Source of the DNA: Calamus simplicifolius | Taxonomy: Eukaryota; Streptophyta; Magnoliopsida; Arecales; Arecaceae | Length of the DNA: 64,000 nt | Direction: 5' to 3' | Assembly (NCBI GenBank): GCA_900491605.1 | Contig: UESW01004352.1 | Span: 494,000 to 557,999, forward strand | In this document: positions 10,711 to 22,700 of the stretch, piece after piece | Layout of the letters: each line of letters begins with the position of its first letter | Position numbering within the stretch: the stretch's first letter is position 1 | Notes under the pieces: generated by a model | What the model saw: the letters and a program-made list of their open reading frames with translations, nothing else | Database searches by the model: none | Told to the model about the DNA's origin: nothing | Translations under genes and position numbers: made by a program

Positions 10711-13028
10711 CGAAAGAGTAGTGCCCTAAAAGCCAATTATGTAAGGACATTTTTGTAATTTCTTTCAACTCATGTATGATATTTTATCAATTAAAATTAT
10801 GATATTTTTAGATTCATTATATGCTGTGTCTTATATTTATTAAGATTATGATGAATTCCAAATGGAATTAGGGTTATGATGAAGTTCATAATGATGAGAC
10901 CTAAGTTCCTAAAAACTCTAATCTAAAATGTTTTCAGTCGAAGGATCATCGAGTCGGGGATCGATGATACCGGTAAGACTGGCACATTCTATGTATCTCA
11001 ATAAAGAGGATGGTTGGTCTCATAGCCACTTGTGTAGAGACACTAATACAAGGATGTGAGTGCTCATTAGGGTATGAGTTCACTAAATTAGTCTCATAGC
11101 CACATTGAGAACATCTTATGGAGATCTTACTTACTTGTCAAAAGATAGTTCTCTTAGTGGGAGTTGTGCAAGTGATCCTTAGACCTAAGATTACAATAGA
11201 ATCTTATGCACATGAATATATGTTTTAGTTCATGCTCATTCATGGCTAAGTCATGTACGTGGTGTTCATGGATATAAAAGATTATGTATGAAGGTTATGA
11301 GTAGGTCAACAAGGAATCGATCATTCCTAGTAAGAGGAAAAGTAATCCCATGTAATTTCATCATATGATGACTCAAGAAGTCTTTGATCAAAGCAAAATG
11401 AAATTAGAATAGGTTTCTAATTTTTCATTTATCGAGTCTTTATTATTGATTTGAGATTCAAATGAATAAATGTTAGGGTTTGACATTTTTCCATACCCAT
11501 CACTTATTCGGGATAAAGAAAGATCGAAGGATTGAATTGCACAGTAACTTGCCACTGAAGGGTATTTTGGCAATTCCATCAAATTCCACATCTTCTAGGT
11601 AGACATGATACATTGCTAGATGTCAATCTTGTCTTGTAGGTTTTCATGAATTAAATTTATTTAATTCATAAGTCAATTTGAAAGATGGTTCAAATTGGCA
11701 ACTAGGGTTAGCACGATTTGATCTAATTCGGTTAGTCAGTTTCTAATTGAACTAAATCGGCTTAAACCTAAACCTACTGCTGGCTAGATGAGGAACCCAA
11801 TGGGTCACACACTAAGGGAATTGGTTAAAGAATCATTTTAATAAGATTAATTAATTCAATTTATTAGCTAATCAGCAGGCTAGCATATGTGGCTAACTAT
11901 CGCTCCAATTTGGGTCGAAATTGATTTGAACCGGCTTAATTAATTCATCCAAATTAATTTTAGAATTAATTTAGGATAACCTTTGACCTGATCAACCATT
12001 TATTGGATTGGATAAGGTTGAATTAATAGAGTCCAAGAAATATAGGACTCTCAGAAGGGAAACTATGCACGTGCAGAATTTTCAAGAGGCGCTACGAGTC
12101 CTTCTAATTTAAGGTACTAGGAGGCGCATCTTTTTTTTTTGGAATTTATAGGTCCATTGAACGTGGAGAACCTTATCTAGATTTTATTGTATTGGATAAG
12201 GTTGAATTAATAGAGTCCAAGAGACATGGGACTCTCGAAAGAAAAACTGTGCGCGTGCAAAATTTTCAAGAGGCATCTAAAAGTCTTCTAATTTAAGGTA
12301 CTAGAAGGCACATCTTTTGGGGATTTAAGAGTCCATATAAATGGAGAACCTTATCTTGACACATGGTAAAATCAGAGGCTATCTGATTTAAAAAGCATCC
12401 CATCAGGTGTGGCGCACGTAGGGAGAAAGGTACAGAAAATTATAACGATGTGTCCCTTGATTCAAATTGAAATAAATATAAAAATTTTATATGATTTCAG
12501 AAGAATATAGAATGGGTTGTATCCCTTTATTTGACGTCTCCCATTCACTATTTAAAGGGGTGGCACATATGGGATTGCATCAAATAATTTTTAGTAATCC
12601 TTGTTAAGACAAGAGTCTTCTCTCTCCCTCTTCCTTCCTACAAGCCTTAGTCAATTTAGGACAACTCTTTTCTTAGCCTATACAAGTTTTATTAGGCTTA
12701 AGAAAGGTGTAAAAGGGTCCTAAGAGCCAAGCCAAAAAGTCAAGAAGCCAAAAAAGGTTTAAGTCAAGTTCGTGAGCATATCTTTGATCAATTATCGTGT
12801 GGATCACCATTGGAGGGCGAACACTTGGGCGCTTAGTGGAAAAGATTGGATAACCGGCTTCCTTCTTTCTTCACCAAGTACTAAGGTATGTTCCTCTACA
12901 TATATATTACATTTTATGACTAATTAATTGTTATAATCAAGGGGTCTTGGGTCTAAGGTTTTGGTTGATTAGGGTTTCAAGGTTAATTTTTTTTGAAATC
13001 CACCTTCGCTGCATGACCGAACCCAACA
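10711..13028 (+). mobile_element. 5' LTR of Copia A
   Basis: It starts CGAAAGAGTAGTGCCC, where the 3' LTR has TGAAAGAG, so the terminal TG has changed to CG. It ends GAACCCAACA next to the PBS. A 184-bp tandem duplication lies within it at about 12010 and 12194 and is also present in the 3' LTR. Confidence 0.95.
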
Positions 13029-13029
13029 T

Positions 13030-13041
13030 TGGTATCAGAGC
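13030..13041 (+). promoter_or_regulatory. Primer-binding site (initiator tRNA-Met)
   Basis: TGGTATCAGAGC lies two bases after the 5' LTR end. It is the standard plant Copia PBS, complementary to the 3' end of initiator tRNA-Met, and primes minus-strand cDNA synthesis. Confidence 0.95.
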
Positions 13042-13149
13042 CACGTTGATTAATTCAATTAGTGGTCCATAATATATTGATTACATGAATGATTATGTTA
13101 TGCTTTTAGCATGATTTGTTTTATTATGTAGAGTTATAAAATTTCTTGT

Positions 13150-13240
13150 ATTAGAACACGCCTCCTGAGCCTCTATGCCTGCGGTGTTTTGCATAGACTG
13201 GCCTAAGGGACTAATGAGCTATGGCCGGACGTGTTCTAAT
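13150..13240 (+). other. Large closed stem domain in Copia A leader
   Basis: An 11-bp perfect stem pairs ATTAGAACACG (13150-13160) with CGTGTTCTAAT (13230-13240). Inside it, CTATGC (13173-13178) pairs with GCATAG (13191-13196), and two GGCC blocks could form a third helix. It lies in untranslated leader RNA just after the PBS. The function (packaging, dimerisation or translation) is inferred only from position. Confidence 0.55.
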
Positions 13241-13661
13241 TAATGAGAAATTTTACTTAAGATGATAATTTTAAAATTGCATTGAATATATGTGGTATGA
13301 TATTATTGTTATGCATATAGAAAAAGGATGTGCATGAGACCATCAAAGCCCTCCTAAAAATTATATTTAGTCGTAGTGTGATAGAATCATAATACAAATC
13401 CTTTTAGGGTTTGATTAATCAATTGGTGTCTAGAAAAGTGGTTCTGGAAAGGTAAAGAGATCGTGATTTTTTTAATTGGTTCCGTTGACTGACCTGGCCA
13501 ATTAAATGGTGTCTAAGGAAAGCAACGGGAGGACCCCCACCTCTCTCCCACTTAACTGGCCAATTTGATTGATTTAGACCTTGAATTGGAAATGATATAT
13601 TGATTATGAACACTACCTAATGCCTTCCTTCATACTAAGATAAATTTATGATAACAACTAT

Positions 13662-13970
13662 AGTAGGTTTGTTGTGCAACACAAGGCCTACTCTAGGGTT
13701 AGATATGAATTGTCTTAGTGCATTTAATGCTTTATAGCATGATTAGTGGTGTTGCTTTGTTGTGTAACACAAGGGCAATATTATTCAATCATGACTATAT
13801 GAAAATGAAGGGTTTGACTAAACTAAGACATTATAGTTTGTTGTGTAACACAAGGCTATAAGTATCTTAGAGGCAGGTGTTATGTTGAGAGTTGCATGGG
13901 TTGCAATTGGAAAGGATATTTTCTACCCTTGAACTCATGAATATTTGTTGTGTAACACAAGATATTTATG
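13662..13970 (+). other. Four hairpins with constant core and variable complementary arms, Copia A leader
   Basis: The core TTTGTTGTG(T/C)AACACAAG recurs at about 13668, 13756, 13837 and 13944. Each copy is enclosed by different but complementary arms: AGTAGG/CCTACT (13662-13667/13687-13692), TGTTGC/GCAATA with one G-U (13750-13755/13775-13780), TTATAG/CTATAA (13831-13836/13856-13861) and CATGAATAT/ATATTTATG with one G-U (13936-13944/13962-13970). Complementarity kept despite changed sequence is the mark of selected RNA structure. The protein frame starts downstream, at 14163. Confidence 0.7.
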
Positions 13971-14162
13971 ATGAATTGGGATCTCAACCCCACTAAAGAA
14001 ACCCTGGTAGGGTTTTCTCGCTTACCATAGGTGAGGGTTATGGTATTCGTAATAAAATAGTGGGAGATACAATTAGATTGATAAGTCCTTGTCTAGTTTA
14101 GACATCATTATGAGTGGTCTGCTTATGTATTGTTCTTTACTTTTAATATAGATTAAAATTTT

Positions 14163-15567
14163 ATGGCTTCTACTTTATCACTGAGGCATTTTAGATGCAA
14201 CAAGTTGACTGGTCCAAATTATGTGGACTGGTTGAGGAACTTGAGAATTGTCTTAACTCAGGAAAAGGTTTCCTACATCCTCGACTCTCCTAATCCAGAT
14301 CCGATGGAATGATGCTACAGAGGAGGAATGAGCCACATATAAAAAGTGGCAGAATGATAGTTTGATTGTTAAGTGTATCATGTTGGCCTCGATGAGCAAT
14401 GAATTACAGAGGCAACATGAGGAGCGGGAACCTCAATCCATATTGCTCAATCTTAAAGAGCTTTATGGAGAGCAAAGTAGGGCTGCTCGATATGAGATTT
14501 CGAAGCAGTTGTTCCATGCACGTATGAGTGAGGGCTCATCCGTTCAAGCTCATGTTTTAAAGATGATTGACTTAATCACTCGGTTAGGTCAATTAGGGTT
14601 TGTAATGGATGGAGAGCTTAATCAGGACTTGATCCTACAATCACTCCCAGACTCCTTCTCGCAGTTTGTCATGAACTATCATATGAACAAACTAAATATT
14701 TCATTACCTGAGCTGTTGAATATGCTCAAGACAGCTGAGAGTCACTTCAAGGGTGATAAGGCTCATATTCTTCTAGTTGATAGGAAGAAGAAACAGGCAA
14801 TGAAGAAAGGTTCAAAGAGAAAGAGGAGCCTTAAAAGTAGCATGCAAAAGAGGAAGAAGGCAAAGAAGCCTTCTGTTGATCGAGCCTATTTTCACTACAG
14901 CAAGCAGGGATACTGGAAGAAGAACTGTAAGATATATCTTGCAAGTTTGAAGCAAGATGCTGGTGAAGAAGCATCAAAAGGTTTGTACATGATACAAACT
15001 AATTTATCATTGAGTTCTTCAGTTTCTGACTCATGGGTATTGGATACTGCATGTGGATCTCATATATGCAAGTCATTGCAGGGACTACAAAGAGTTAGAA
15101 ATTTGAAGAAGGGTGACTTCAAGCTGTATGGTGCGAGTGGAGAAGCCATTTATGCTGAAGCTGTGGGCACCTATTTGTTGTTATTACCTTCTGGCAAGAT
15201 ATTGGAATTAAAAAATGGTTATTATATTTCAAATATTATTAGAAATATTATTTATGTACCCTTGTTATTAGAACAAGGTTTTGAAATAAATGTAAAGAGC
15301 AATGGTTGCTCTATCTTTTATTCTAATAAATTGTTTGGACATGGTTTGTTTAATAATGGTATTCTAATTCTTTTGCTCAATGATAAAGTTTTGTTTGTTG
15401 ATAACAAGAAAAGAAAGAGAGAAGATGTTAATGCCACTTATCTCTGGCATTGCCGATTAGGTCATATAAGTGAATCTAGGATAAGCAAGTTATACAAAGA
15501 TAACTTCTTTGATCCTTATGATTTTAAATCATTAGGAACTTGTGAATCCTGCCTCATGGAAAAATGA
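14163..15567 (+). pseudogene. Copia A gag, protease and GAG-pre-integrase
   Basis: The start is ATG 14163, giving a Copia gag N-terminus (RCNKLTGPNYVDWLRNLRIV). A frame change follows near 14300 and an in-frame TGA near 14330, after which a 401-codon frame runs from 14362 to 15567. In that frame the usual zinc knuckle is degraded (YFHYSKQGYWKKNC: two Cys and the His replaced by Tyr), and the protease active site reads DTACGSHIC where the family has DTG or DSG. The GAG-pre-integrase motif YLWHCRLGHIS is intact. Gag would coat the RNA and the protease would cut the polyprotein, but both look inactive. Confidence 0.85.
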
Positions 15568-16310
15568 CTAAGTCTCCGTTCACTGACATGGAGAAAGGGC
15601 AACTGAGTTATTAGGTCTTATACACACAGATGTATGTGGACCTATGACAACTCAAGCTAGAGGAGGATACTCTTATTTCATCAATTTCATTGACGATTTA
15701 TCAAGGTTTGGACACGTGTATCTTATGAAACACAAGTCTGAAGCCTTTGATAAATTTAAGGAGTATCAAAGTATGGTTGAGAAACAAACTGGATAGTATT
15801 AAATCCTTCGATCTGATCGAGGAGGAGAATACTTGTCGTAATTTCTTGATCATCTTAAAGACAAAGGTATTCTCTCTGATGGACCCCTCCTTATACACCT
15901 CAATTAAATGGTGTAGCAGAAAGGAGGAATCGTACCTTATTAGACATGGTGAGTCCATGATGTGCTTCACATATCTTTCAGTATCATTCTGGGGTTATGC
16001 CCTAGAAATTGCTGCCTATATTTTAAACAGAGTGCCATCAAAATCAGTGACTAGCACTCCATATGAATTATGGAAAGGAAAAAAGCCAAGTCTTAAATAT
16101 TTTAAGATTTGGGGTTGCCCTGCTTATGTCAAAAATGTATTCGGACATAAGTTAAGTGCTAGGGCTGATAAATGTAGGTTTATAGGTTATCCCAAAGAAG
16201 GTATTGGATACATCTTTTATATCCTGCTGAGCAAAACATATTTCGGTAGGCATGCCATTTTTTTGAAAAGAATTTATCCAAGAAGAAGGCAGTGGGAAGA
16301 TACTTGAACT
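15568..16310 (+). pseudogene. Copia A integrase
   Basis: Core integrase fragments appear in shifting frames: IHTDVCGPM near 15620, YFINFIDDLSRFGHVYLM near 15675, and LRSDRGGEY near 15805. The C-terminal stretch WGYALEIAAYILNRVPSK...WKGKKPSLKYFKIWGCPAYVK follows (about 15990-16135). At least three frame changes occur. The enzyme would insert element cDNA into chromosomes, but this copy cannot encode it. Confidence 0.85.
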
Positions 16311-16430
16311 CACTGAAGATCAAGACTTACAACCTACTCTTGTTGACAATCAACAAGACATTCCTCAACCAAAATTTCTAAAGATCAAGAACAACCACAA
16401 CATTCACCTCCTCTCTGTAGGTCAGAGAGA

Positions 16431-17180
16431 GTGCAGGGTGCACCTCTCAGATATGGTTTTGTTATTGGAGATGACAACGAAGCCAATATCATTCAGGATG
16501 ATGATCCCGTGACCTATACAGAAGCTATCGAGAGTAAGGACTCTGACAGATGGCTTGATGCTATGAAATCTGAAATGGACTCCATATATACCAACCAGGT
16601 TTGGACCTTGGTTGACCCACCTGAGGGAGTAAAGCCAATAGGGTGCAAATGGGTCTTCAAGAAGAAGATTGGAGCAGATGGCCAAGTAGAAACCTACAAG
16701 GCTAGGCTAGTGGCAAAAGGTTTCAGGCAAAAATATGGTATTGACTATGATGAAACCTTTTCATCAGTAGCTATGCTCAAATCCATTCGGATATTACTTG
16801 CCATAGCAGCATACTATGACTATGAAATTGGCAGATGGATGTAAAGACTGCCTTCCTCAATGGATATCTTGAGGAGGAAGTCTATATGTCACAGCCAGAA
16901 GGGTTTGTCTCAAGTAGGAGACCGCACCAAGTATGCAAGCTTAAGAAATCCATTTATGGATTAAAGCAAGCATCGAGGAGTTGGAACATTTGCTTTGATG
17001 AAACAATCAAAGAGTTTGGTTTCATCAACATATAGATGAACCATGTGTGTATAAGAAGACAAGTGGGAGTGCCATAGTCTTCTTAATTTTATATGTCGAT
17101 GACATACTTATCATTGGAAATGATATCCCAATGCTACAATCAGTCAAAACTTGCTATCTAAATAGTTTTCCATAAAAGAT
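16431..17180 (+). pseudogene. Copia A reverse transcriptase
   Basis: Typical Copia RT blocks are present: WVFKKKIGADGQVETYKARLVAKGF, MDVKTAFLNGYLEEEVYM, KKSIYGLKQASRSW and the catalytic LYVDDILI near 17090. A one-base shift separates 16431-16844 from 16835-17035, and a TAG follows INI near 17033. The catalytic motif YVDD is intact although the frame is broken. Confidence 0.9.
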
Positions 17181-17995
17181 TTGGGAGAAGCATCCTGTAT
17201 ACTGGGTATAAAGATCTATAGAGATAGATCTAAGAGGATGCTTGGCTTATCCCAATCTAGATACATTGACTTAGTGTTGAAAAGATTCAACATGGAGGAA
17301 AGTAAAAGAGGTTACTTGCCCATGAGTCAAGGCATACATCTTCTAAGAAGATGTCTCCTAAGTCACCTGAAGAGAGACAAAGAATGAACAAGATTCCTTA
17401 TGCTTCAGCTGTAGGGTCATAATGTATGCCATGTTATGTACCAGGCCTGATGTTGCTTATGCCTTAGGCACAGCAAGCAGGTTTCAAGGCCGATCCAGGG
17501 AAGATCATTGGAAAGCTATGAAAAATATTCTTAAGTACCTAAGAAGAACTAAGGATATTTTTCTTATATATGGAGGATCAGATTTAAAATTGGAAGGCTA
17601 TACTGACTCCAGTTTTTAATCAGATCTGGATGACAGTAAATCCATATCAGGGTATGTTTTTACTCTATATGGTGGTACAGTCAGTTGGAGAAGTACTAAG
17701 CAGCAAACTGTAGCTGACTCAGTTACTGAGGCAGAGTACATTGCTGTAGTGAAGCCGCTAAGGAAGCTATCTGGATGAAGAAGTTTATTACGGAGTTAGG
17801 TGTTGTTCCAGTGATTCAACAACCGTGCCACTTTATTGTGATAACACTGGAGCTGTTGCACAAGCTAAGGAACCAAGGTCTCATCAGAAATCCAAGCACA
17901 TCCTAAGACGCTTCCATCTCATTCGATAGATCATTGAAAGACAAGATGTTGTTATAGAACGAGTTACACAAAGAACAATATAGCAGACCCATTCA
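17181..17995 (+). pseudogene. Copia A RT C-terminus and RNase H
   Basis: Frames at 17181-17387 (LGIKIYRDRSKRMLGLSQSRYIDLVLKRF) and 17422-17619 (MYAMLCTRPDVAYALG...) match the Copia RT thumb/RNase H region. Downstream fragments TEAEYIA and KEAIWMKK complete the RNase H near 17730-17790. A stop after DSSF at 17619 and several indels disable it. Confidence 0.85.
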
Positions 17996-18073
17996 CTAAG
18001 GCCCTTCTCAACAGCAATTTGATCATCATTTGGATTGTATGGAATTAAATACAAAGGCGATTGGCTTTAGTGC

Positions 18074-18084
18074 AAGTGGGAGAT
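18074..18084 (+). promoter_or_regulatory. Polypurine tract of Copia A
   Basis: AAGTGGGAGAT immediately precedes the 3' LTR. It is the expected plus-strand priming site. Confidence 0.9.
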
Positions 18085-20378
18085 TGAAAGAGTAGTGCCC
18101 TAAAAGCCAATCATGTAAGGGCATTTTTGTAATTTCTTTCAACTCATGTATGATATTTTATCAATTAAAAGGCATTTTTTTCGATTCATCATATGCTATG
18201 TCTTATATTTATTAAGATTATGATGAACCCCATAAGGTTAGGGCAATAATTAGGGTTATGATGAAGTTCATAATGAGAAGACCTAAGTTCCTAAAAACTC
18301 TAATCTAAAATGTTCCCAGTCGAAGGATCATCGAGTCGGGATCGATGATACCGGTAAGACTGGCACATTCTATGTATGCTCAATAAAGAGGGTGGTTGGT
18401 CTCATAGCCACTTGTGTAGAGACACTAATACAAGGATGTGGTGCTCATTAGGGTATGAGTTCACTGAATTGATCCACATTGAGAACATCTTATGGAGATC
18501 TTATTTACTTGTCAAAAGATAGTTCTCTTAGTGGGAGTTGTGCAAGTGATCCTTAGACCTGAGATTACCATAGAATCTTATGCACATGAATCTATGTTTT
18601 AGTTCATGCTTATTCATGGCTAAGTCATGTACGGGGTGTTCATGGATATAAAGGATTGTGTATGAAGGTTATGAGTAGGTCAACAAGGAATCGATCATTC
18701 CTAGTAAGAGGAAAAATAATCCCATGTAATCTCATCATATGATGACTCAAGAAGTCTTTGATCAAAGCAAAATGAAATTAGAATAGGTTTCTAATTTTTC
18801 ATTTGTCGAGTCTTTATTATTGATTTGAGATTCAAATGAATAAAATGCTAGGATTTGACATTTTTCCATACCCATCACTTATTCGGGATAAAAAAGATCG
18901 AAGGATTGAATTACAGTAACTTGCCACTGAATGGTATTTTGGTAATTCCATCAAATTCCTCATCTTTTAGGTAGACATGATACATTACTAGATGTCAATC
19001 TTGTCTTGGTTTTCATGAATTAAATTTATTTAATTCATGAGTCAATTTGAAAGATGGTTCAAATTGGCAACTAGGGTTAGCACGATTTGATCTAATTCGG
19101 TTAGTCAGTTTCTAATCGAACTAAATCGACTTAAACCTAAACCTACTGCTGGCTAGATGAGGAACCCAATGGGTCACACACATAAGGAAGTTGGTCAAAG
19201 AATCATTTTAATAATATTAATTAATTCAATTTGTTAGCCAATCAGCATGCTAGCACATGTGGCTAACTATCACTCCAATTTGGGTCGAAATTGATTTGAA
19301 CCGGCTTAATTAATTGATCCAATTAATTTTAGAATTAATTTGGGATAACCTCTGACCTGATCAACCATTTATTGGATTGGATAAGGTTGAATTAATAGAG
19401 TCCAAGAAATATAGGACTCTCAGAAGGGAAACTATGCATGTGCAGAATTTTCAAGAGGCGCCTAAGAGTCCTTCTGATTTAAGGTACTAGGAGGCGCATC
19501 TTTTTTTTTTTGGATTTATAGGTCCATTGAACGTGGAGAACCTTATCTAGATGTTATTGTATTGGATAAGGTTGAATTAATAGAGTCCAAGAGACATGGG
19601 ACTCTCGAAAGAAAAACTGTGCTCGTGCAGAATTTTCAAGAGGTCTAAAAGTCTTTCTGATTTAAGGCACTAGAAGGCACATCTTTTGGGATTTAAGAGT
19701 CCATATAAACATGGAGAACCTTATCTTGACATATGGTAAAATCAGAGGCTATCAGGTATGGCGTGCATAGGAAAAAGGTGCAGAAAATTATAACGATGTG
19801 TCCCTTGATTCAAATTGAAATGAATTTAAAATTTTATATCCTTTTAGAAAGATGTGGAATAGGTTGTATCCCTTCATTTGGCGTCTTTCCATTCACTATT
19901 TAAAGGGGTGGCACATATGGGATTGCATCGGATAATTTTTAGTAATCCTTGTTAAGACAAGAGTCTTCTCTCTCCCTCTCCCTTCCTACAAGCCTTAGTC
20001 AATTTAGGACAACTCTTTTCTTAGCCTATACAAGTTTTATTAGGCTTAAGAAAAGTGTAAAAGGGTCCTAAGAGCCAAGCCAAGAAGTTAAGAAGCCAAA
20101 AAGAGGTTTAAGTCAAGTTCGTGAGCATATCTTTGATCCAATTTCGTGTGGATCATCATTGGAGGGCGAACACTTGGGCGCCTAGTGGAAAAGATTGGAT
20201 AACCGGCTTCCTTCTTTCTTCACCAAGTACTAAGGTATGTTCCTCTATATATATGTTATATTTTATGACTAATTAATTGTTATAATCAAGGGGTCTGGGT
20301 CTAAGGTTTTGGTTGATTAGGGTTTCAAGGTTAATTTTTTTTAAAATCCAGCCTTCCCTGTATGACCGGAACCCAACA
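18085..20378 (+). mobile_element. 3' LTR of Copia A
   Basis: It begins TGAAAGAGTAGTGCCC and ends GGAACCCAACA, aligning with 10711-13028 along its length with point changes and several small indels. Confidence 0.95.
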
Positions 20379-20383
20379 ATGAC
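20379..20383. repeat. TSD ATGAC, right of Copia A
   Basis: Second copy of the duplication at 10706-10710. Confidence 0.9.
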
Positions 20384-21912
20384 CAGGCCAAGCGATTTGC
20401 AAATTAAACAATTTCATATTTATAATCATTTTATGCAGGGTAGCTTGCAGTCAATGTCTTATATTCTAATAATGGATTTCCCATCCTTTTTCTTAAGAGG
20501 ACTTCCATCTTCTACTTCGACATGATACTAAATCCAGTCAATCTTTCTACATGATAAGATAAGGTATAATGCAGTATCCTTGTATTTTTATTCCTTTGCC
20601 ATGGTGATATTGGGATTCAAAGAATTCTAAATTGTCAAGTCAAATTAAATAAGGTCTTACATCTTTTCTTCATACAATCACTATTTCTTGATACTTTCAT
20701 TCTTGCTGATTTTGTCTCTTTGTAACTTGTTTGATTTTGTACTGCAAATTCTTATTTCGCTATTTGAAGCTTGGCTAAGGATGTCATGGTTAATTTCCCG
20801 ATAAGAGCTCAAATTTATTATCATATAACGATCTACACATCTATGATTGTTGGGATAAACTAATTAAAGAATATTAAGTACTTATCTCTCTGGATTAGTG
20901 GTTGAAGTTACCTGAAGTATTTCAGATAAACTTTTCTTCCTACGGTCAGAGTCTTGGTTACGGATTGAACCAAGGCTGCTTCTCACAACCCATGTACCAC
21001 TTTTCATAAGCCTTTGGATCCATCGTCCTTTCTAACTTCATGGAATGCATAGTGGACTGTTTTCCTTAACCCCCTAGAACCAAACTGCGGGAGTTTGAAA
21101 AAACAAAATCCACTCAGACTCGCTTAGACTTCAGTAACATTGGCTAAGATGAGTCCAACCCATCACAGGCACCCAATCGAACCCAATGTCTTGTGGAACT
21201 ATAGTTATTTTGATCCTGATTCTCCCTTGTTTCATCCTCAAAGTTCACCTGCCAACATGTGTTTAGAGAAGGTGACCAGCCTGTTGGCTAACTTGCTGAA
21301 ATTGCTACTGCTCAAGGAATTTTTCAGCTCTGGAAGGATAATTTCCCTTCTCAATTGAATCTTTTCATGGAAGCCGACGGCGGAGTACTGTGTTTGTTAG
21401 ACCATGACTTCTATTTGTAACCAAAAGAAAAAAAAAAGAAAAAAAAAAAAAGGAGATGAAAAGTCAATGCATGTCTGATTCAAATGAAAACAGGAAAATC
21501 GATATCAAGAGTGTGCTAAGGTGCAGAAGAAAGGAGATTTATCTGAGAAAACTCCATCACTTGCCTTGCCAAAGTAGTCAATACTTTCTTTTTGCATGCT
21601 AAAGAGCGAGGGAGACAGAAACACAGAGAATGTAGCATCATGAATGGATTTATTATAATAATAAAATATTGTCAATAGATTCTGTTCCTCATATAGCTAA
21701 AGTATTGAGTTGTTTACAAGTTGTAATGAAATCTTATAGCACTATCAAAGTATAATTGTACATCAGCCTAGTATATTTTCAATGCTTGGTAACATCAGAT
21801 ATCATTTATAATTGAAATGCTATTAGTACCTTCCAATCCCTTCAATGTAAGGAGAAAGCAATTTCAAATATATAACTTAGTCCATGCACAGATTTTGTAT
21901 TTTTTTGATGTG
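20384..21912. other. Non-coding region right of Copia A
   Basis: No recognisable gene. Short frames (for example 21140-21358) have no family features and no coding-like continuation. A poly-A-rich stretch lies near 21425-21450. Confidence 0.5.
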
Positions 21913-21917
21913 GTAAT

Positions 21918-22317
21918 TGTTAGGGTTTAGTCATTGATGAATAGCAATGGGATTCCCCGTTCAACAAGAACTAGAACTAAGGATTTCTAATCCTGTTAGG
22001 TTTACTTCTTGAAAAGGAGGAAGATGGGGAGGAGAAAGAAAAGGGCTGCCGCCCTATGATGAGAGAAGGGAATTTTTGGGAGAAAAGAATATGTTCTATT
22101 CCATCCAAACCCTAGAGACTAGAGTTTAAATACATCCACGAAGTGGGCCAGGCCCAGACTCAACAAAAAAACTCCCATGGACTAAACCAATGAGATTAAA
22201 CTAATCCCCAAGCCCGTATACACCCGTGACTTGATTTAATCTCAACCCTTGGACTCAAACCCAGCCCAATACAAGTTAGCCCACCTGAGCCTTAATAGCA
22301 CCACACCAGGCCCAACA
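21918..22317. mobile_element. Solo LTR, 400 bp, TSD GTAAT
   Basis: It starts TGTTAGGGTT and ends AGGCCCAACA, TG...CA termini with imperfect inversion. The same pentamer GTAAT flanks it at 21913-21917 and 22318-22322. A TTTAAATA box near 22125 could be the LTR promoter. No internal coding region is present. Confidence 0.8.
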
Positions 22318-22520
22318 GTAATTGTCTCATTTGTTGGAGATAAAAATACAAAAGAAACTGATACTGATTAAGTTCAAAACTGATACTGCTTAAGTTCATA
22401 CTCCAACTTATATAAAGTCAATAAGTAATCCTTCTCTTGAGAACTAGGATGGAGAAAATCCCTGTCAAAATCCGAGGGAGGGTGGAAGTTGAACAAGGTC
22501 CTTGTTTTAAACTCCCTAGG

Positions 22521-22700
22521 AGTTTGCCAGTTACAGCTATGGGCACTCTCACCAAAAATTAAGAGTCATTTACAGCTTCATCAAGTTAAAATGATGGAAA
22601 TATTCATCAGAGTTTGCCAGTTACAGCTATGGGCACTCTCACCAAAAATTAAGAGTCATTTACAGCTTCATCAAGTTTAAATGATGGAAATATTCATCAC
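22521..22700. repeat. Near-perfect tandem duplication, 2 x 90 bp
   Basis: AGTTTGCCAGTTACAGC starts at 22521 and again at 22611. The two 90-bp copies differ at only a couple of positions, so the duplication is young. Confidence 0.95.

Larger units (their letters stand above)
10711..20378 (+). mobile_element. Ty1/Copia retrotransposon A, structurally complete, coding-dead
   Basis: It has two LTRs of 2318 and 2294 bp with matching ends, a 5-bp target duplication ATGAC, a methionine-tRNA PBS, a polypurine tract and internal domains in Copia order (gag, protease, integrase, RT, RNase H). Coding capacity is lost through frameshifts, nonsense changes and substitutions at key residues. LTR divergence is visible by eye, including small indels, so the insertion is not recent. 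Confidence 0.95.

Noticed and set aside
20930..21010. Possible tRNA-like stretch
   Set aside because: No cloverleaf arms or A/B boxes could be matched; no RNA gene was found anywhere in the window.
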